Part shown: positions 26,046-35,358 of the stretch, one piece after another
Position numbering within the stretch: position 1 is the first letter of the stretch
Layout: each line of letters opens with the position of its first letter
NCBI RefSeq assembly: GCF_008704855.1
Contig: NZ_CP023691.1
Location: 2,170,001 to 2,234,000 of the forward strand
Length of the DNA: 64,000 nt
DNA from: Streptomyces platensis
Lineage (GTDB): Bacteria; Actinomycetota; Actinomycetes; Streptomycetales; Streptomycetaceae
Reading direction: 5' to 3'
Notes under the pieces: generated by a model
What the model was told of the DNA's origin: nothing
The model's input: only the letters and a program-made list of their open reading frames with translations
Databases searched by the model: none
Position numbers and translations under genes: made by a program

Positions 26046-26059
26046 TTAGGGTTACCTAA
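26046..26059. promoter_or_regulatory. Palindrome TTAGG-N4-CCTAA between sufR and the ABC operon
   Basis: TTAGGGTTACCTAA has perfect 5-base arms. The right half resembles half of an iron (DtxR/DmdR-type) box, but the full 19-bp iron box is not present. An iron-linked site would suit suf regulation; this is inference. Confidence 0.35.
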
Positions 26060-26250
26060 TTCAAGTACCCGCCGGAGCGGCGAAAGCGGCGCCGACCTGC
26101 ACGGGCGTCCACCGGGCCGGCAGCGGCGCACCAGGGGTCGCGGGCTCCGAAATCCGTTCGGTCGCACACCGCCGGATCGGGGAACGAACAGTATTCCGGG
26201 CCGTCGCCCCCATTGAAGCCCGGCCCGCCACTCTCCGTAGACTGCCCGGC

Positions 26251-27213
26251 ATGCCCAGCACCTCCCCGGGGGGCGACCCCCGGCCCCCCGGCCGAGAGCC
26301 CGCCGTCGAGATCACCGGCCTGGTCAAGCGATACGGGACCAAGACCGCCGTGGACGGACTCGACCTGACCGTCGCGCGCGGCGCGGTGACCGCCGTGCTC
26401 GGCCCGAACGGCGCCGGCAAGACCACCACCATCGAGACCTGCGAGGGCTACCGCCGCCCGGACGCCGGCCGGGTGCGGGTCCTGGGCCTGGACCCGGTCG
26501 CCGACGCCGCGGCGCTGCGCCCGCGGATCGGCGTGATGCTCCAGTCCGGCGGCGTCTACGCGGGCGCCCGGGCCGACGAGATGCTGCGGCACACCGCCAC
26601 CCTGCACGCCCACCCGCTCGACGTCGGCGCGCTGATCGACCGGCTCGGCCTGGGCAGCTGCGGCCGGACGCCCTACCGGCGGCTCTCCGGCGGCCAGCAA
26701 CAACGGCTGGCGCTGGCGATGGCCGTGGTCGGCCGCCCCGAGCTGGTCTTCCTGGACGAGCCGACGGCCGGACTCGACCCGCAGGCCCGGCACGCCACCT
26801 GGGACCTCGTACGGGAACTGCGCGCCGACGGCGTCAGCACCGTACTGACCACCCACTTCATGGACGAGGCCGAGCAGCTCGCCGACGATGTCGCAATCAT
26901 CGACGGCGGCCGGGTGATCGCCCAGGGCAGCCCGGACGAGCTGTGCCGCGGCGGCGCGGAGAACAGCCTGCGCTTCACCGGCCGCCCCGGACTCGACCTC
27001 GCCTCGCTCCTCAAGGCACTGCCCGCGGACAGCGCCGCCACGGAGCCCGCCTCCGGCGTCTACCGCGTCCACGGCAAGGTCAACCCGCAGCTGCTGGCCA
27101 CCGTCGCCTCCTGGTGCGCCCAGAACGGCGTGATGCCCGACGCGATAGCCGTCGAACGCCACACCCTGGAGGACGTCTTCCTGGAACTCACGGGCAAGGA
27201 GCTGCGCGCATGA
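26251..27213 (+). CDS. ABC-2 exporter ATP-binding protein
   Basis: A 320-residue ATPase. Walker A is GPNGAGKTT (about 51-59), the Q-loop is LQSGGVYAGA, the signature is LSGGQQQRL and Walker B is LVFLDEPTAGLD, followed by the switch His in LTTHFMDEAEQL. The C-terminal 80 residues form the accessory domain common to drug/antibiotic exporters of the DrrA type. It overlaps the permease gene by four bases (ATGA). The operon is divergent from suf; in Streptomyces it is a constant neighbour of sufR, and its substrate is unknown. Confidence 0.9.
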   Translation: MPSTSPGGDPRPPGREPAVEITGLVKRYGTKTAVDGLDLTVARGAVTAVLGPNGAGKTTTIETCEGYRRPDAGRVRVLGLDPVADAAALRPRIGVMLQSGGVYAGARADEMLRHTATLHAHPLDVGALIDRLGLGSCGRTPYRRLSGGQQQRLALAMAVVGRPELVFLDEPTAGLDPQARHATWDLVRELRADGVSTVLTTHFMDEAEQLADDVAIIDGGRVIAQGSPDELCRGGAENSLRFTGRPGLDLASLLKALPADSAATEPASGVYRVHGKVNPQLLATVASWCAQNGVMPDAIAVERHTLEDVFLELTGKELRA

Positions 27214-28016
27214 CCACCACCGAGGCCGGTGGCGTCACCGGCACCTTCAGCCCGCGACCCGGTGCGGCTCCGCTGCCCCGGATGATCCGCGCGCAGGCGG
27301 CCCTGGAGACCAGGATGCTGCTGCGCAACGGTGAGCAGCTGCTGCTGACCGTGATCATCCCGACGCTGCTGCTGGTCCTGTTCTCCGCCGTCGACATCAT
27401 CGCGGTGCCCACGGCCACGGCCGGCGGCGCGGGCCGCTCCGTCGACTTCCTGGCGCCCGGCATCCTGGCACTCGCCGTGCTGTCCACCGCCTTCACCGGC
27501 CAGGCCATCGCGACCGGCTTCGAGCGGCGCTACGGCGTGCTCAAGCGGCTCGCCGTCTCGCCGCTGCCGCGCTGGGGGCTGATGACGGCCAAGACCTGCG
27601 CGGTGCTGGTCACCGAGGTCCTCCAGATCGCGCTGCTGACGGCGGTCGCGCTCGCCCTGGGCTGGTCCCCGCAGGGCAACCCGCTCGCGGTGGCGGCGCT
27701 GCTCCTTCTGGGCACCACCGCCTTCTCGGGCCTGGGCCTGCTGATGGCCGGCACGCTCAAGGCGGAGGCCACCCTCGCCGCGGCCAACCTGGTGTTCCTG
27801 CTGCTGCTGGTCGGCGGCGGTGTGATCGTCCCGCTGGAGAAGTTCCCGGAGGCCGCGCAGAGCGTGCTCGGGCTGCTGCCGATCACGGCGCTGTCCGACG
27901 GGCTGCGCGCGGTGCTCCAGCACGGCGCCGGCCTCCCCTGGCCGGACCTCGGCATCCTCGCGGTGTGGGCGGTGCTCGGTCTGGGGGCCGCGGCCCGGTT
28001 CTTCCGCTGGGAGTGA
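27210..28016 (+). CDS. ABC-2 type permease
   Basis: A 268-residue membrane subunit with six hydrophobic segments, near 45-65, 78-100, 123-150, 155-178, 183-205 and 240-260. The ABC-2 signature is present around GFERRYGVLKRLAVSPLPRWGLMTAK and the FPEAAQSVLGLLPITALSDGLR re-entrant region. It forms an exporter with the ATPase encoded just upstream, from which it is translated by ATGA overlap. The substrate is unknown; DrrB-like drug efflux or lipid export are the usual options. Confidence 0.88.
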   Translation: MTTTEAGGVTGTFSPRPGAAPLPRMIRAQAALETRMLLRNGEQLLLTVIIPTLLLVLFSAVDIIAVPTATAGGAGRSVDFLAPGILALAVLSTAFTGQAIATGFERRYGVLKRLAVSPLPRWGLMTAKTCAVLVTEVLQIALLTAVALALGWSPQGNPLAVAALLLLGTTAFSGLGLLMAGTLKAEATLAAANLVFLLLLVGGGVIVPLEKFPEAAQSVLGLLPITALSDGLRAVLQHGAGLPWPDLGILAVWAVLGLGAAARFFRWE

Positions 28017-28091
28017 GCGGCCGAGGCACGGGACGGGTGGCTTCGCCGCGAACGCACCCCTCGTGAAAGTTTGCACAAGGGGCCGCTTACG

Positions 28092-29105
28092 ATGGCTCCC
28101 GTGCCGAACACGCTGAACCCCCTTGAGCTGATCGCCCGCCGCTGGCAGCCGTCCGCGGCCTTCGTACGACGGGCCGCACTGGCCACCGTCGTGATGGCCG
28201 TGATCATCGTCGTCACGGGTGGCGCGGTCCGGCTCTCCCAGTCCGGGCTGGGCTGCTCGACCTGGCCCAAGTGCACGCCGGACAGCCTGACTCCGACTGC
28301 CGCGATGGGCATCAACGGCCTCATCGAATTCGGCAACCGCATGCTGACGTATGTGCTGTGCGCGGTCGTCGGGCTGTTCATCATCGCCGCCCGCGCCCGT
28401 CACCCCCGGCGCCGCTCCCTCACCCGGCTCGGCTGGGCACAGTTCTGGCTCGTCATGAGCAATGCCGTCATCGGCGGTATCACGGTCCTGACCGGCCTGA
28501 ACCCGTACATCGTCAGCTCGCACTTCCTTGCGGCCACGGCGCTGCTCACGGTCGCCGTGCTGAGCTGGAAGCGGGCAGGCGAGGGCGACGAGGAGCCGCG
28601 CGACCTGGTCGCCCGTCCGGCGCGGCAGCTGGCCTGGCTGCTGGTGGCCGCGACCGGGGCCCTCACGGTCATCGGCACGGTCGTCACGGGCACCGGCCCG
28701 CACGCGGGCGACGCCAAGAAGGTGCACCGCATCCCGCTGGACTGGCAGGAGATCACCCAGCTCCACGTCGACTTCGTCTACATCGTCGTCGGCCTGTCCG
28801 TCGCGCTGTGGTTCACGCTGCGCGCCGTCAAGGCACCGGCCGCCCCGCGCCGGATGCTCCTGGAGCTGTTCGCCTGTATCGCCGCGCAGGGCGTCATCGG
28901 CTATGTCCAGTACTTCTCGGGCCTGCCCGAGATCGTCATCGGGCTCCACATGCTGGGCTCGGCCCTGGTGTGGATCTGGGTGCTGCGGGTGTGTCTTTCC
29001 CTGCGCGACCGCGGTCCGCTCCAGGAGGAGGACCCCGGCCGGCCCGCCCCCTCCGGCACGCACGAGGCACCGGAGCCTCAGGCGGCCTCCGCGCTCAGCC
29101 GGTAG
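28092..29105 (+). CDS. ctaA: Heme A synthase (CtaA/COX15)
   Basis: A 337-residue membrane enzyme that oxidises heme O to heme A for the aa3-type cytochrome oxidase. Eight hydrophobic helices in two four-helix repeats carry the heme-ligand histidines: ISSHFLAATALL and VDFVYIVVG regions with H in QLHVDFVY, and GLHMLGSALVWIW. The N-terminal TGGAVRLSQSGLGCSTWPKC segment is a family hallmark. The ATG at 28092 has AAGGGG about 11 bases upstream; a GTG at 28101 is a possible alternative. Its last 28 bases overlap the convergent gene. ctaB, the previous step, lies 2 kb away. Confidence 0.92.
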   Translation: MAPVPNTLNPLELIARRWQPSAAFVRRAALATVVMAVIIVVTGGAVRLSQSGLGCSTWPKCTPDSLTPTAAMGINGLIEFGNRMLTYVLCAVVGLFIIAARARHPRRRSLTRLGWAQFWLVMSNAVIGGITVLTGLNPYIVSSHFLAATALLTVAVLSWKRAGEGDEEPRDLVARPARQLAWLLVAATGALTVIGTVVTGTGPHAGDAKKVHRIPLDWQEITQLHVDFVYIVVGLSVALWFTLRAVKAPAAPRRMLLELFACIAAQGVIGYVQYFSGLPEIVIGLHMLGSALVWIWVLRVCLSLRDRGPLQEEDPGRPAPSGTHEAPEPQAASALSR

Positions 29106-30124
29106 ACCCGGCGCGCGGTCCCGAACCCGACCGTCTCGGTGATCCGCCGCCCGTCCCCGGGCCCGCACAGGCCCTCCTCGGTCCACTCCCGTACGAGCCG
29201 CGCCATGGCCCGTACGAAGCACCGGGCGCCGGTCACATAGAGCTCGGGCAGCCCGCGGGCCCCCGACGAGAACAGCAGCTTGCCGAACGGCGCCCGGCTC
29301 AGCGTCTCCTCGGGGCAGGGCCCGGCATCCGCGTACACATGGGTGTGCACCGCGGCGAGCTGCGCCGCCCGCCGGTGGTGCGGTGCCTCCGGCAGCAGGA
29401 CGAGGTCCGCGCCGATGCCCGTGGTGGCGCGCAGGAAGGGCGTCAGCGGCTGCGGATCGGGGCAGTGCAGCTGCACCGGCAGACCGGTCGCCACCGCGCT
29501 CCACAACAGATGCCGTACGAGCACGGGCTCCCCGAGCCGCTCCCCGGGACGGCGGCGGAGCAGCCAGCGGTCCGCGGCGCGCCGCACCTCACCGGCCTCC
29601 GGGGCCCGCCCCTCGCAGTGGGTGGCGCCGGAGGCGAAGGCGGTGGCGTGCTGGGCCGCGGTGTAGAGGGCCTCGGCGGTGTAGCCGAGGAAGGAGTCGA
29701 CGCTGCCGGAGGTGTCGGCGACCTGCTCGGCGAGCGGTTCGAGCCGTACCACCTCGTGAGCGTGGGCCGCGGCGGCGGTGGCGAGTTCGGTGGCCGAGGT
29801 CAGATCGCTGGGTGCCCCGGCCGCCAGCAGGAACGTGCCGATCCCGGAGCCGCGCAGCAGCATGCGTCCGGCCCGGTAGGCGCCCATCTCGCGGCGGCGC
29901 GCCAGGTAGTGGGCGGGCGGGCAGTGCGGTTCCAGGCCGAGCAGCGGGGGGCACCAGCGGCGTATCGCGAGGCCGGTGAAGCTGTCGAAGTAACTGGTGC
30001 CGGCGGGGGCCGGGCCATGGGCGCCGGCCGCGGCGGCGAGGTGGGTCTCGAAGGAGCCGAGGCCGAGCTCGTCGTGCACCGCGCCGAAGCTGTACTGGTC
30101 GATGAGCGGTGGAAGGCCGTCCAT
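29078..30124 (-). CDS. Amidohydrolase-fold protein lacking the usual metal motif
   Basis: A 348-residue protein that follows the amidohydrolase-2 / FluG-N-terminal pattern: LPPLIDQYSFGAV at the first strand, an insertion with YLARRREMGAYRAGRMLLRGSGI, LPVQLHCPDPQPL in the middle, HTHVYADAG late and GKLLFSSGARGLPELYVTGAR near the end. The canonical first metal motif Dx-H-x-H reads DQYSF here, and the late GSDA-type motif reads SSGA. Metal binding is therefore doubtful and the protein may be inactive or repurposed. It converges on and overlaps ctaA by 28 bases. Confidence 0.65.
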   Translation of the reverse strand: MDGLPPLIDQYSFGAVHDELGLGSFETHLAAAAGAHGPAPAGTSYFDSFTGLAIRRWCPPLLGLEPHCPPAHYLARRREMGAYRAGRMLLRGSGIGTFLLAAGAPSDLTSATELATAAAAHAHEVVRLEPLAEQVADTSGSVDSFLGYTAEALYTAAQHATAFASGATHCEGRAPEAGEVRRAADRWLLRRRPGERLGEPVLVRHLLWSAVATGLPVQLHCPDPQPLTPFLRATTGIGADLVLLPEAPHHRRAAQLAAVHTHVYADAGPCPEETLSRAPFGKLLFSSGARGLPELYVTGARCFVRAMARLVREWTEEGLCGPGDGRRITETVGFGTARRVYRLSAEAA

Positions 30125-30260
30125 CCGCTTCTCCTCGCCGAGAGCCCGCCGGACGCGGCCGAAGCGCCGCGCCTGGTGGGCTTAACGGACGAGGTGGTGG
30201 TGAGGTAGCGGGCTCCGCTTCCGGCGTACGCTCCGGCGCACGGCGCCCGGGTACCGCGCC

Positions 30261-30632
30261 TCAGGCGTTGGCCGGGCCGCCGACCTGGATGCCCGCCATC
30301 CGGGACCACTCGTAGCGGCCGGTGCGGACCTTGGCGGCGAGGTCGCCGTCGAAGTCGTCCTGAAGGGTGATGCCGGACGCGGTGGCGGCTTCCTTGGCGG
30401 AGTCGAAGGAGTCCGCGACGAGGTTGCCCCACTCGCCGTTGGCCCCGACGAGGGCGATCCGGACGCGGCCGCGGCCGATGTGCGCAAGCTGGCCCTCGGC
30501 GCTGCCGCCGTGGCTGTCGGCGAAGGCGCGGATCTGCTTGGTGAGGCTGGCCGTGCGCCGGCCGGCCCGCTTGTCGGCCGCCGTGCCGGCCGCCGCCTCC
30601 ACCTGCTCTTCCGCCTGCTGGGTGTCTGCCAT
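30261..30632 (-). CDS. Hypothetical protein, 123 residues
   Basis: I do not recognise the family. The N-terminal third is Gln/Glu/Ala-rich and probably disordered or coiled (MADTQQAEEQVEAAAGTAAD). The rest reads as a small alpha/beta domain: SLTKQIRAFADSHGG, RGRVRIALVGANGEWGNLVADSF, DSAKEAATASGITLQDDFDG. In-frame ATGs lie at 30641 and 30632; the second follows GCTGGGT. There is no signal peptide. It stands between the amidohydrolase-like gene and ctaB in the same direction, with spacing that suggests an independent transcript. Confidence 0.75.
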   Translation of the reverse strand: MADTQQAEEQVEAAAGTAADKRAGRRTASLTKQIRAFADSHGGSAEGQLAHIGRGRVRIALVGANGEWGNLVADSFDSAKEAATASGITLQDDFDGDLAAKVRTGRYEWSRMAGIQVGGPANA

Positions 30633-30687
30633 ACCCAGCATGCTACCCGCGAGTACGGCTTTTGGTGAGGGTGATCCCCCACACCTC

Positions 30688-31638
30688 TCAGCGGAGGAAG
30701 GGGTCCACGGCGACGGCGACGAACAGCAGCGACACATAGGTGATGGACCAGTGGAACAGCCGCATCTCCTTGAGCTTGGCGCCCGTGATGCCGGCCTTCG
30801 CGCGGGCCTGGAGGCCGTGTGCCTCCTTGAGCCAGAAGGCTCCGCAGGCGAGCGCGACCGCGGTGTAGAACCAGCCGGTGTAGCCCAGCGGCTGGAGCAG
30901 CAGCGAGACCGCCACCATCACCCAGCTGTAGGCGACGATCTGCCGCGCGACGACCTTGTTGCCCGCGACGGCCGGCAGCATCGGCACACCGGCGCGCTCG
31001 TAGTCGTCCTTGACCTTCATCGACAGCGGCCAGTAATGCGGCGGCGTCCAGAAGAAGATGACGAGGAAGAGGATGAACGAGGCCCAGGAGACGGAGTTCG
31101 TCACCGCCGACCAGCCGATGAAGACCGGCATGCAGCCGGCGATACCGCCCCAGACGATGTTCTGGCTGGTACGCCGCTTGAGGATCATCGTGTAAACGAC
31201 GACATAGAAAAGCAGCGCACCGAGCGACAGCATCGCCGACAGCGGGTTGACGAGGACCCAGAACCAGGCCGTGGAGCCCACCGCGAGGGCGGTCGCGAAG
31301 ACCAGGCATTCGGCGGGGCTCACCATGCCGGTGACCAGCGGCCGCTGGGACGTGCGGTCCATCAGCGCGTCGATGTCGCGGTCGAGGTACATGTTGTAGG
31401 CCGCGGCGCCGCCGGCGGACAGATAGCCGCCGATGCAGGTCGCCAGGACGAGCCACAGATCGGGCACACCCTTGGCCGCCAGGAACATCACCGGCACCGT
31501 GGTCATCAGCAGCAGCTCGATGACCCGCGGCTTGGTCAGCGCCACGAACGCCTTGACCCGGGCCCCGAACGGCCGCTGACCGGGACTCCCCGGGTTCTGA
31601 GAGAGCGCCCCCGCTGGACGGGATTCGACGGCCGTCAC
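30688..31638 (-). CDS. ctaB: Protoheme IX farnesyltransferase (heme O synthase)
   Basis: A 316-residue UbiA-family membrane prenyltransferase that adds farnesyl to heme B, giving heme O for CtaA. The first Asp-rich motif is [15 protein letters not shown], and the second is in the [21 protein letters not shown] segment. Nine hydrophobic helices span residues 40-316. The start is taken as GTG 31638 with AGGGG five bases upstream; other in-frame starts lie at 31644 and 31659. It is divergent from the tkt operon across 458 bases. Confidence 0.92.
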   Translation of the reverse strand: MTAVESRPAGALSQNPGSPGQRPFGARVKAFVALTKPRVIELLLMTTVPVMFLAAKGVPDLWLVLATCIGGYLSAGGAAAYNMYLDRDIDALMDRTSQRPLVTGMVSPAECLVFATALAVGSTAWFWVLVNPLSAMLSLGALLFYVVVYTMILKRRTSQNIVWGGIAGCMPVFIGWSAVTNSVSWASFILFLVIFFWTPPHYWPLSMKVKDDYERAGVPMLPAVAGNKVVARQIVAYSWVMVAVSLLLQPLGYTGWFYTAVALACGAFWLKEAHGLQARAKAGITGAKLKEMRLFHWSITYVSLLFVAVAVDPFLR

Positions 31639-32096
31639 GCACACCCCTGGAAGTAACATCAGCGGCCTCTGCCGCAGAAGAGATAAGGCTTGCAAGCACT
31701 TCCGGCAGTGAAGACCCGGTAAAGGGCTTGCGCGTACCACGCCACTTTAGACGTTGGCCATACGGCGATCTTCGCGGGGGTCGGGTCGTGTTGGGCACCG
31801 GGCGGCGCCGCGCCCCCGCCACCTTTCCCCGGCCGTTCGCCCGGCGTTCAGGAGGCGAACCGGACCGCTGCCCGGCAGTCTGGTCGTATGGCTCTCGCAT
31901 CGGGGACCGGAACGCCAGAAGTCCTGATTTGGTTGCCCAAAGCGACGGGCCGCAGTGACCGCGCCGCACCGACTGAGCGCCGAAAACACCGACTGAGCGT
32001 CGAAAAGACGCACGCACTCGCGGGGGTAGGCTCGACACCGCCTGGCGGACATACCGTCCGCGGCATTCGACATGTGGAGAGGAGCCCTGACTCAGG
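31639..32096. other. Divergent ctaB/tkt control region without a gene
   Basis: 458 bases between two outward-facing genes. I see no coding frame with a plausible start. The tkt side holds the 20-bp direct repeats at 31967-32006 and a -10-like TAGGCT at 32027-32032, some 65 bases before the GTG of tkt. Confidence 0.6.
31967..32006 (+). repeat. Two 20-bp direct repeats in the tkt promoter
   Basis: CACCGACTGAGCGCCGAAAA at 31967-31986 is repeated at 31987-32006 with one substitution. The spacing equals two helical turns, and the array ends 20 bases before a TAGGCT -10-like hexamer, the place for an activator site. Confidence 0.75.
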
Positions 32097-34199
32097 GTGA
32101 GCACCAAGCCGACCACCACAGATCTCGAGTGGACCGAACTGGATCAGCGGGCAGTGGACACCGTCCGTGTCCTGGCCATGGATTCCGTGCAGAAGGTCGG
32201 TAACGGCCATCCCGGTACGGCCATGAGCCTGGCGCCGGCCGCCTACCTTCTCTTCCAGAAGCTGATGCGGCACGACCCGGCGGACGCGAACTGGACCGGC
32301 CGCGACCGGTTCGTCCTCTCCGCGGGCCACTCCAGCCTGACCCTCTACATCCAGCTCTACCTCGCCGGTTACGGCCTGGAGCTGGCCGACCTGGAGGCGT
32401 TCCGCACCTGGGGCTCGAAGACCCCGGGCCACCCCGAGTACGGCCACACCACCGGTGTGGAGACCACCACCGGCCCGCTGGGCCAGGGCGTCGCCAACGC
32501 GGTCGGCATGGCGATGGCGGCCCGCTACGAGCGCGGCCTGTTCGACCCCGAGGCGGCTCAGGGCACCTCGCCGTTCGACCACACCATCTACTGCATCGCC
32601 GGTGACGGCTGCCTCCAGGAGGGCATCTCCGCCGAGGCGTCCTCCCTGGCGGGTCACCAGAAGCTCGGCAACCTCGTCCTGCTGTGGGACGACAACCACA
32701 TCTCCATCGAGGGTGACACCGAGACCGCGGTCTCCGAGGACACCCTCAAGCGCTACGAGGCCTACGGCTGGCACGTCCAGCGCGTCGCGCAGCTGCCCAA
32801 CGGCGACCTGGACCCGGCGGGTCTCGCCAAGGCCCTGGAGGCCGCCAAGGCCGAGACCGGGCGTCCGTCGTTCATCGCGATGCGCTCGATCATCGCCTGG
32901 CCCGCCCCGAACGCCCAGAACACCGAGGCCGCGCACGGCTCGGCGCTGGGTGACGAGGAAGTCGCGGCCACCAAGCGGGTCCTGGGCTTCGACCCGGAGA
33001 AGTCCTTCGACGTCGCCGACGAGGTGCTGGCGCACACCCGCGCCGCCCTCGACCGCGGCCGCGACGCCAAGAAGGAGTGGGAGAAGTCCTTCGCCGACTG
33101 GCGCGCCGCCAACCCGCAGCGTGCCGCGGAGTTCGACCGGATCGCGGCGGGCGAGCTGCCCGCGGGCTGGGAGGACCACCTCCCGGCGTTCGAGACCGGC
33201 AAGGCCGTGGCCACCCGTGCCGCGTCCGGCAAGGTGCTCCAGGCGCTCGGCGGGGTCATCCCCGAGCTGTGGGGCGGCTCCGCCGACCTCGCGGGCTCGA
33301 ACAACACCACGATCGACAAGACCTCGTCGTTCCTGCCCGAGGGCAACCCGCTGCCGGGCGCCGACCCTTACGGCCGCACGATCCACTTCGGTATCCGTGA
33401 GCACTCCATGGCCGCGGAGATGAACGGCATCGCGCTGCACGGCAACACCCGCATCTACGGCGGCACCTTCCTGGTGTTCTCCGACTACATGCGCAACGCC
33501 GTCCGGCTGTCCGCGCTGATGCACCTGCCGGTGACGTACGTGTGGACGCACGACTCCATCGGTCTGGGCGAGGACGGCCCGACCCACCAGCCCATCGAGC
33601 ACCTCGCCTCGCTGCGCGCCATCCCGGGCCTGAACGTCGTGCGCCCGGCCGACGCCAACGAGACCGCCATCGCCTGGCGCGAGATCCTCCGGCGCTACAC
33701 CAAGGAGTACGGCGTGGGGGCCCCGCACGGCCTCGCGCTGACCCGTCAGGGCGTGCCGACGTACCCCGCCAACGAGGACACCGCCAAGGGTGGTTACGTC
33801 CTCTTCGACGCCACCGGTCCCGAGGGCCAGGACACCGCGCCGCAGGTCGTGCTGATCGGCACCGGTTCCGAGGTGCAGCTCGCCGTCGAGGCGCGCGAGC
33901 AGCTCCAGGCCGAGGGCATTCCCACCCGTGTGGTGTCGATGCCGTCCGTCGAGTGGTTCGACCAGCAGGACCAGGCCTACCGCGACAGTGTGCTGCCGCC
34001 GGCCGTCCGGGCCCGGGTCGCCGTCGAAGCCGGCATCGGGCTGACCTGGCACCGCTTCGTCGGTGACGCCGGGCGCATCGTCTCCCTGGAGCACTTCGGT
34101 GCCTCGGCCGACGGCAAGGTGCTCTTCCGCGAGTTCGGCTTCACCGCCGACGCGGTCGCCGCCGCCGCCCGGGAATCGCTCGAAGCCGCCGCGCGCTGA
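32097..34199 (+). CDS. tkt: Transketolase
   Basis: A 700-residue thiamine-diphosphate enzyme that moves two-carbon units between pentose-phosphate and glycolytic sugars. Motifs are [13 protein letters not shown] near the N-terminus, the ThDP-binding [19 protein letters not shown] with [11 protein letters not shown], the central pyrimidine domain with [18 protein letters not shown] and [19 protein letters not shown], and a C-terminal domain with VSMPSVEWF. The start is a GTG with GGAGAGGAG about 12 bases upstream. It opens the tkt-tal-zwf-opcA-pgl operon. Confidence 0.96.
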   Translation: MSTKPTTTDLEWTELDQRAVDTVRVLAMDSVQKVGNGHPGTAMSLAPAAYLLFQKLMRHDPADANWTGRDRFVLSAGHSSLTLYIQLYLAGYGLELADLEAFRTWGSKTPGHPEYGHTTGVETTTGPLGQGVANAVGMAMAARYERGLFDPEAAQGTSPFDHTIYCIAGDGCLQEGISAEASSLAGHQKLGNLVLLWDDNHISIEGDTETAVSEDTLKRYEAYGWHVQRVAQLPNGDLDPAGLAKALEAAKAETGRPSFIAMRSIIAWPAPNAQNTEAAHGSALGDEEVAATKRVLGFDPEKSFDVADEVLAHTRAALDRGRDAKKEWEKSFADWRAANPQRAAEFDRIAAGELPAGWEDHLPAFETGKAVATRAASGKVLQALGGVIPELWGGSADLAGSNNTTIDKTSSFLPEGNPLPGADPYGRTIHFGIREHSMAAEMNGIALHGNTRIYGGTFLVFSDYMRNAVRLSALMHLPVTYVWTHDSIGLGEDGPTHQPIEHLASLRAIPGLNVVRPADANETAIAWREILRRYTKEYGVGAPHGLALTRQGVPTYPANEDTAKGGYVLFDATGPEGQDTAPQVVLIGTGSEVQLAVEAREQLQAEGIPTRVVSMPSVEWFDQQDQAYRDSVLPPAVRARVAVEAGIGLTWHRFVGDAGRIVSLEHFGASADGKVLFREFGFTADAVAAAARESLEAAAR

Positions 34200-34233
34200 C
34201 GCCCGTATACGACAAGTAGGAGATGCAGAACCC

Positions 34234-35352
34234 ATGACAGACGCACTCAAGCGCCTCTCCGACGAAGGCGTCGCGATCTGGCTGGACGACCTGTCGCGCC
34301 AGCGCATCACGTCCGGCAACCTCGCCGAGCTGATCGACCAGCAGCATGTCGTCGGTGTCACGACCAACCCGTCGATCTTCCAGAAGGCCATCTCGGACGG
34401 CCACGGCTACGACCAGCAGGTCGCCGACCTCGCCGCCCGTAAGGTCACCGTCGAGGAAGCCATCCGCATGATCACGACGGCGGACGTCCGGGACGCCGCC
34501 GACATCCTGCGGCCGGTCTTCGACGCCACCGGCGGCCAGGACGGCCGGGTCTCCATCGAGGTCGACCCGCGCCTGGCGCACCACACCACCCCGACCATCG
34601 CCGAGGCCAAGCAGCTGGCATGGCTGGTGGACCGTCCGAACACGCTGATCAAGATCCCGGCCACCAAGGCGGGTCTGCCGGCCATCACCGAGGTCATCGG
34701 CCTGGGCATCAGCGTCAATGTCACGCTGATCTTCTCGCTGGAGCGCTACCGCGAGGTCATGGACGCCTACCTGGCGGGCCTGGAGAAGGCCAAGGCCGCG
34801 GGCCTGGACCTGTCGCTGATCCGTTCGGTCGCCTCTTTCTTCGTGTCCCGTGTGGACTCCGAGATCGACAAGCGCCTGGAGAAGATCGGCACGAACGAGG
34901 CCAAGGGCCTCAAGGGCAAGGCCGCGCTGGCGAACGCCCGGCTCGCCTACGAGGCGTACGAGGAGGTCTTCTCCTCGGAGCGCTGGGCCGCCCTCGACAA
35001 GGCCGGCGCCAACAAGCAGCGTCCGCTGTGGGCGTCGACCGGCGTCAAGGACCCCGCGTACAAGGACACCCTGTACGTGGACGAGCTGGTCGCCCCGGGC
35101 ACGGTCAACACCATGCCGGAGGCCACCCTGGAGGCCACCGGCGACCACGGTCAGATCACCGGTGACACCGTGCGCGGCGGCTACGCGGCCGCCCGCGCCG
35201 ACCTGGACGCGGTCGCCGCGCTCGGCATCTCGTACGACGAGGTCGTCCAGCTCCTGGAGGACGAGGGCGTGGAGAAGTTCGAGGCGTCCTGGAACGACCT
35301 GCTCAAGTCCACGGAGGCGGAGCTCAAGCGCCTCGCTCCCTCGGAGGGCTGA
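34234..35352 (+). CDS. tal: Transaldolase
   Basis: A 372-residue class I aldolase-fold enzyme that transfers dihydroxyacetone units in the non-oxidative pentose-phosphate branch. The Schiff-base Lys is in [12 protein letters not shown], with the N-terminal [15 protein letters not shown] and the conserved [13 protein letters not shown] and [15 protein letters not shown] segments. This longer actinobacterial type is a distinct subfamily from the 316-residue E. coli TalB. TAGGAG precedes the ATG at 34234, 34 bases after tkt. Second gene of the operon. Confidence 0.95.
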   Translation: MTDALKRLSDEGVAIWLDDLSRQRITSGNLAELIDQQHVVGVTTNPSIFQKAISDGHGYDQQVADLAARKVTVEEAIRMITTADVRDAADILRPVFDATGGQDGRVSIEVDPRLAHHTTPTIAEAKQLAWLVDRPNTLIKIPATKAGLPAITEVIGLGISVNVTLIFSLERYREVMDAYLAGLEKAKAAGLDLSLIRSVASFFVSRVDSEIDKRLEKIGTNEAKGLKGKAALANARLAYEAYEEVFSSERWAALDKAGANKQRPLWASTGVKDPAYKDTLYVDELVAPGTVNTMPEATLEATGDHGQITGDTVRGGYAAARADLDAVAALGISYDEVVQLLEDEGVEKFEASWNDLLKSTEAELKRLAPSEG

Positions 35353-35358
35353 TCTCCC

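Noticed and set aside
26046..26059. Full iron box (DtxR/DmdR)
   Set aside because: Only one half matches; the 19-bp consensus is not met, so I list it just as a palindrome.
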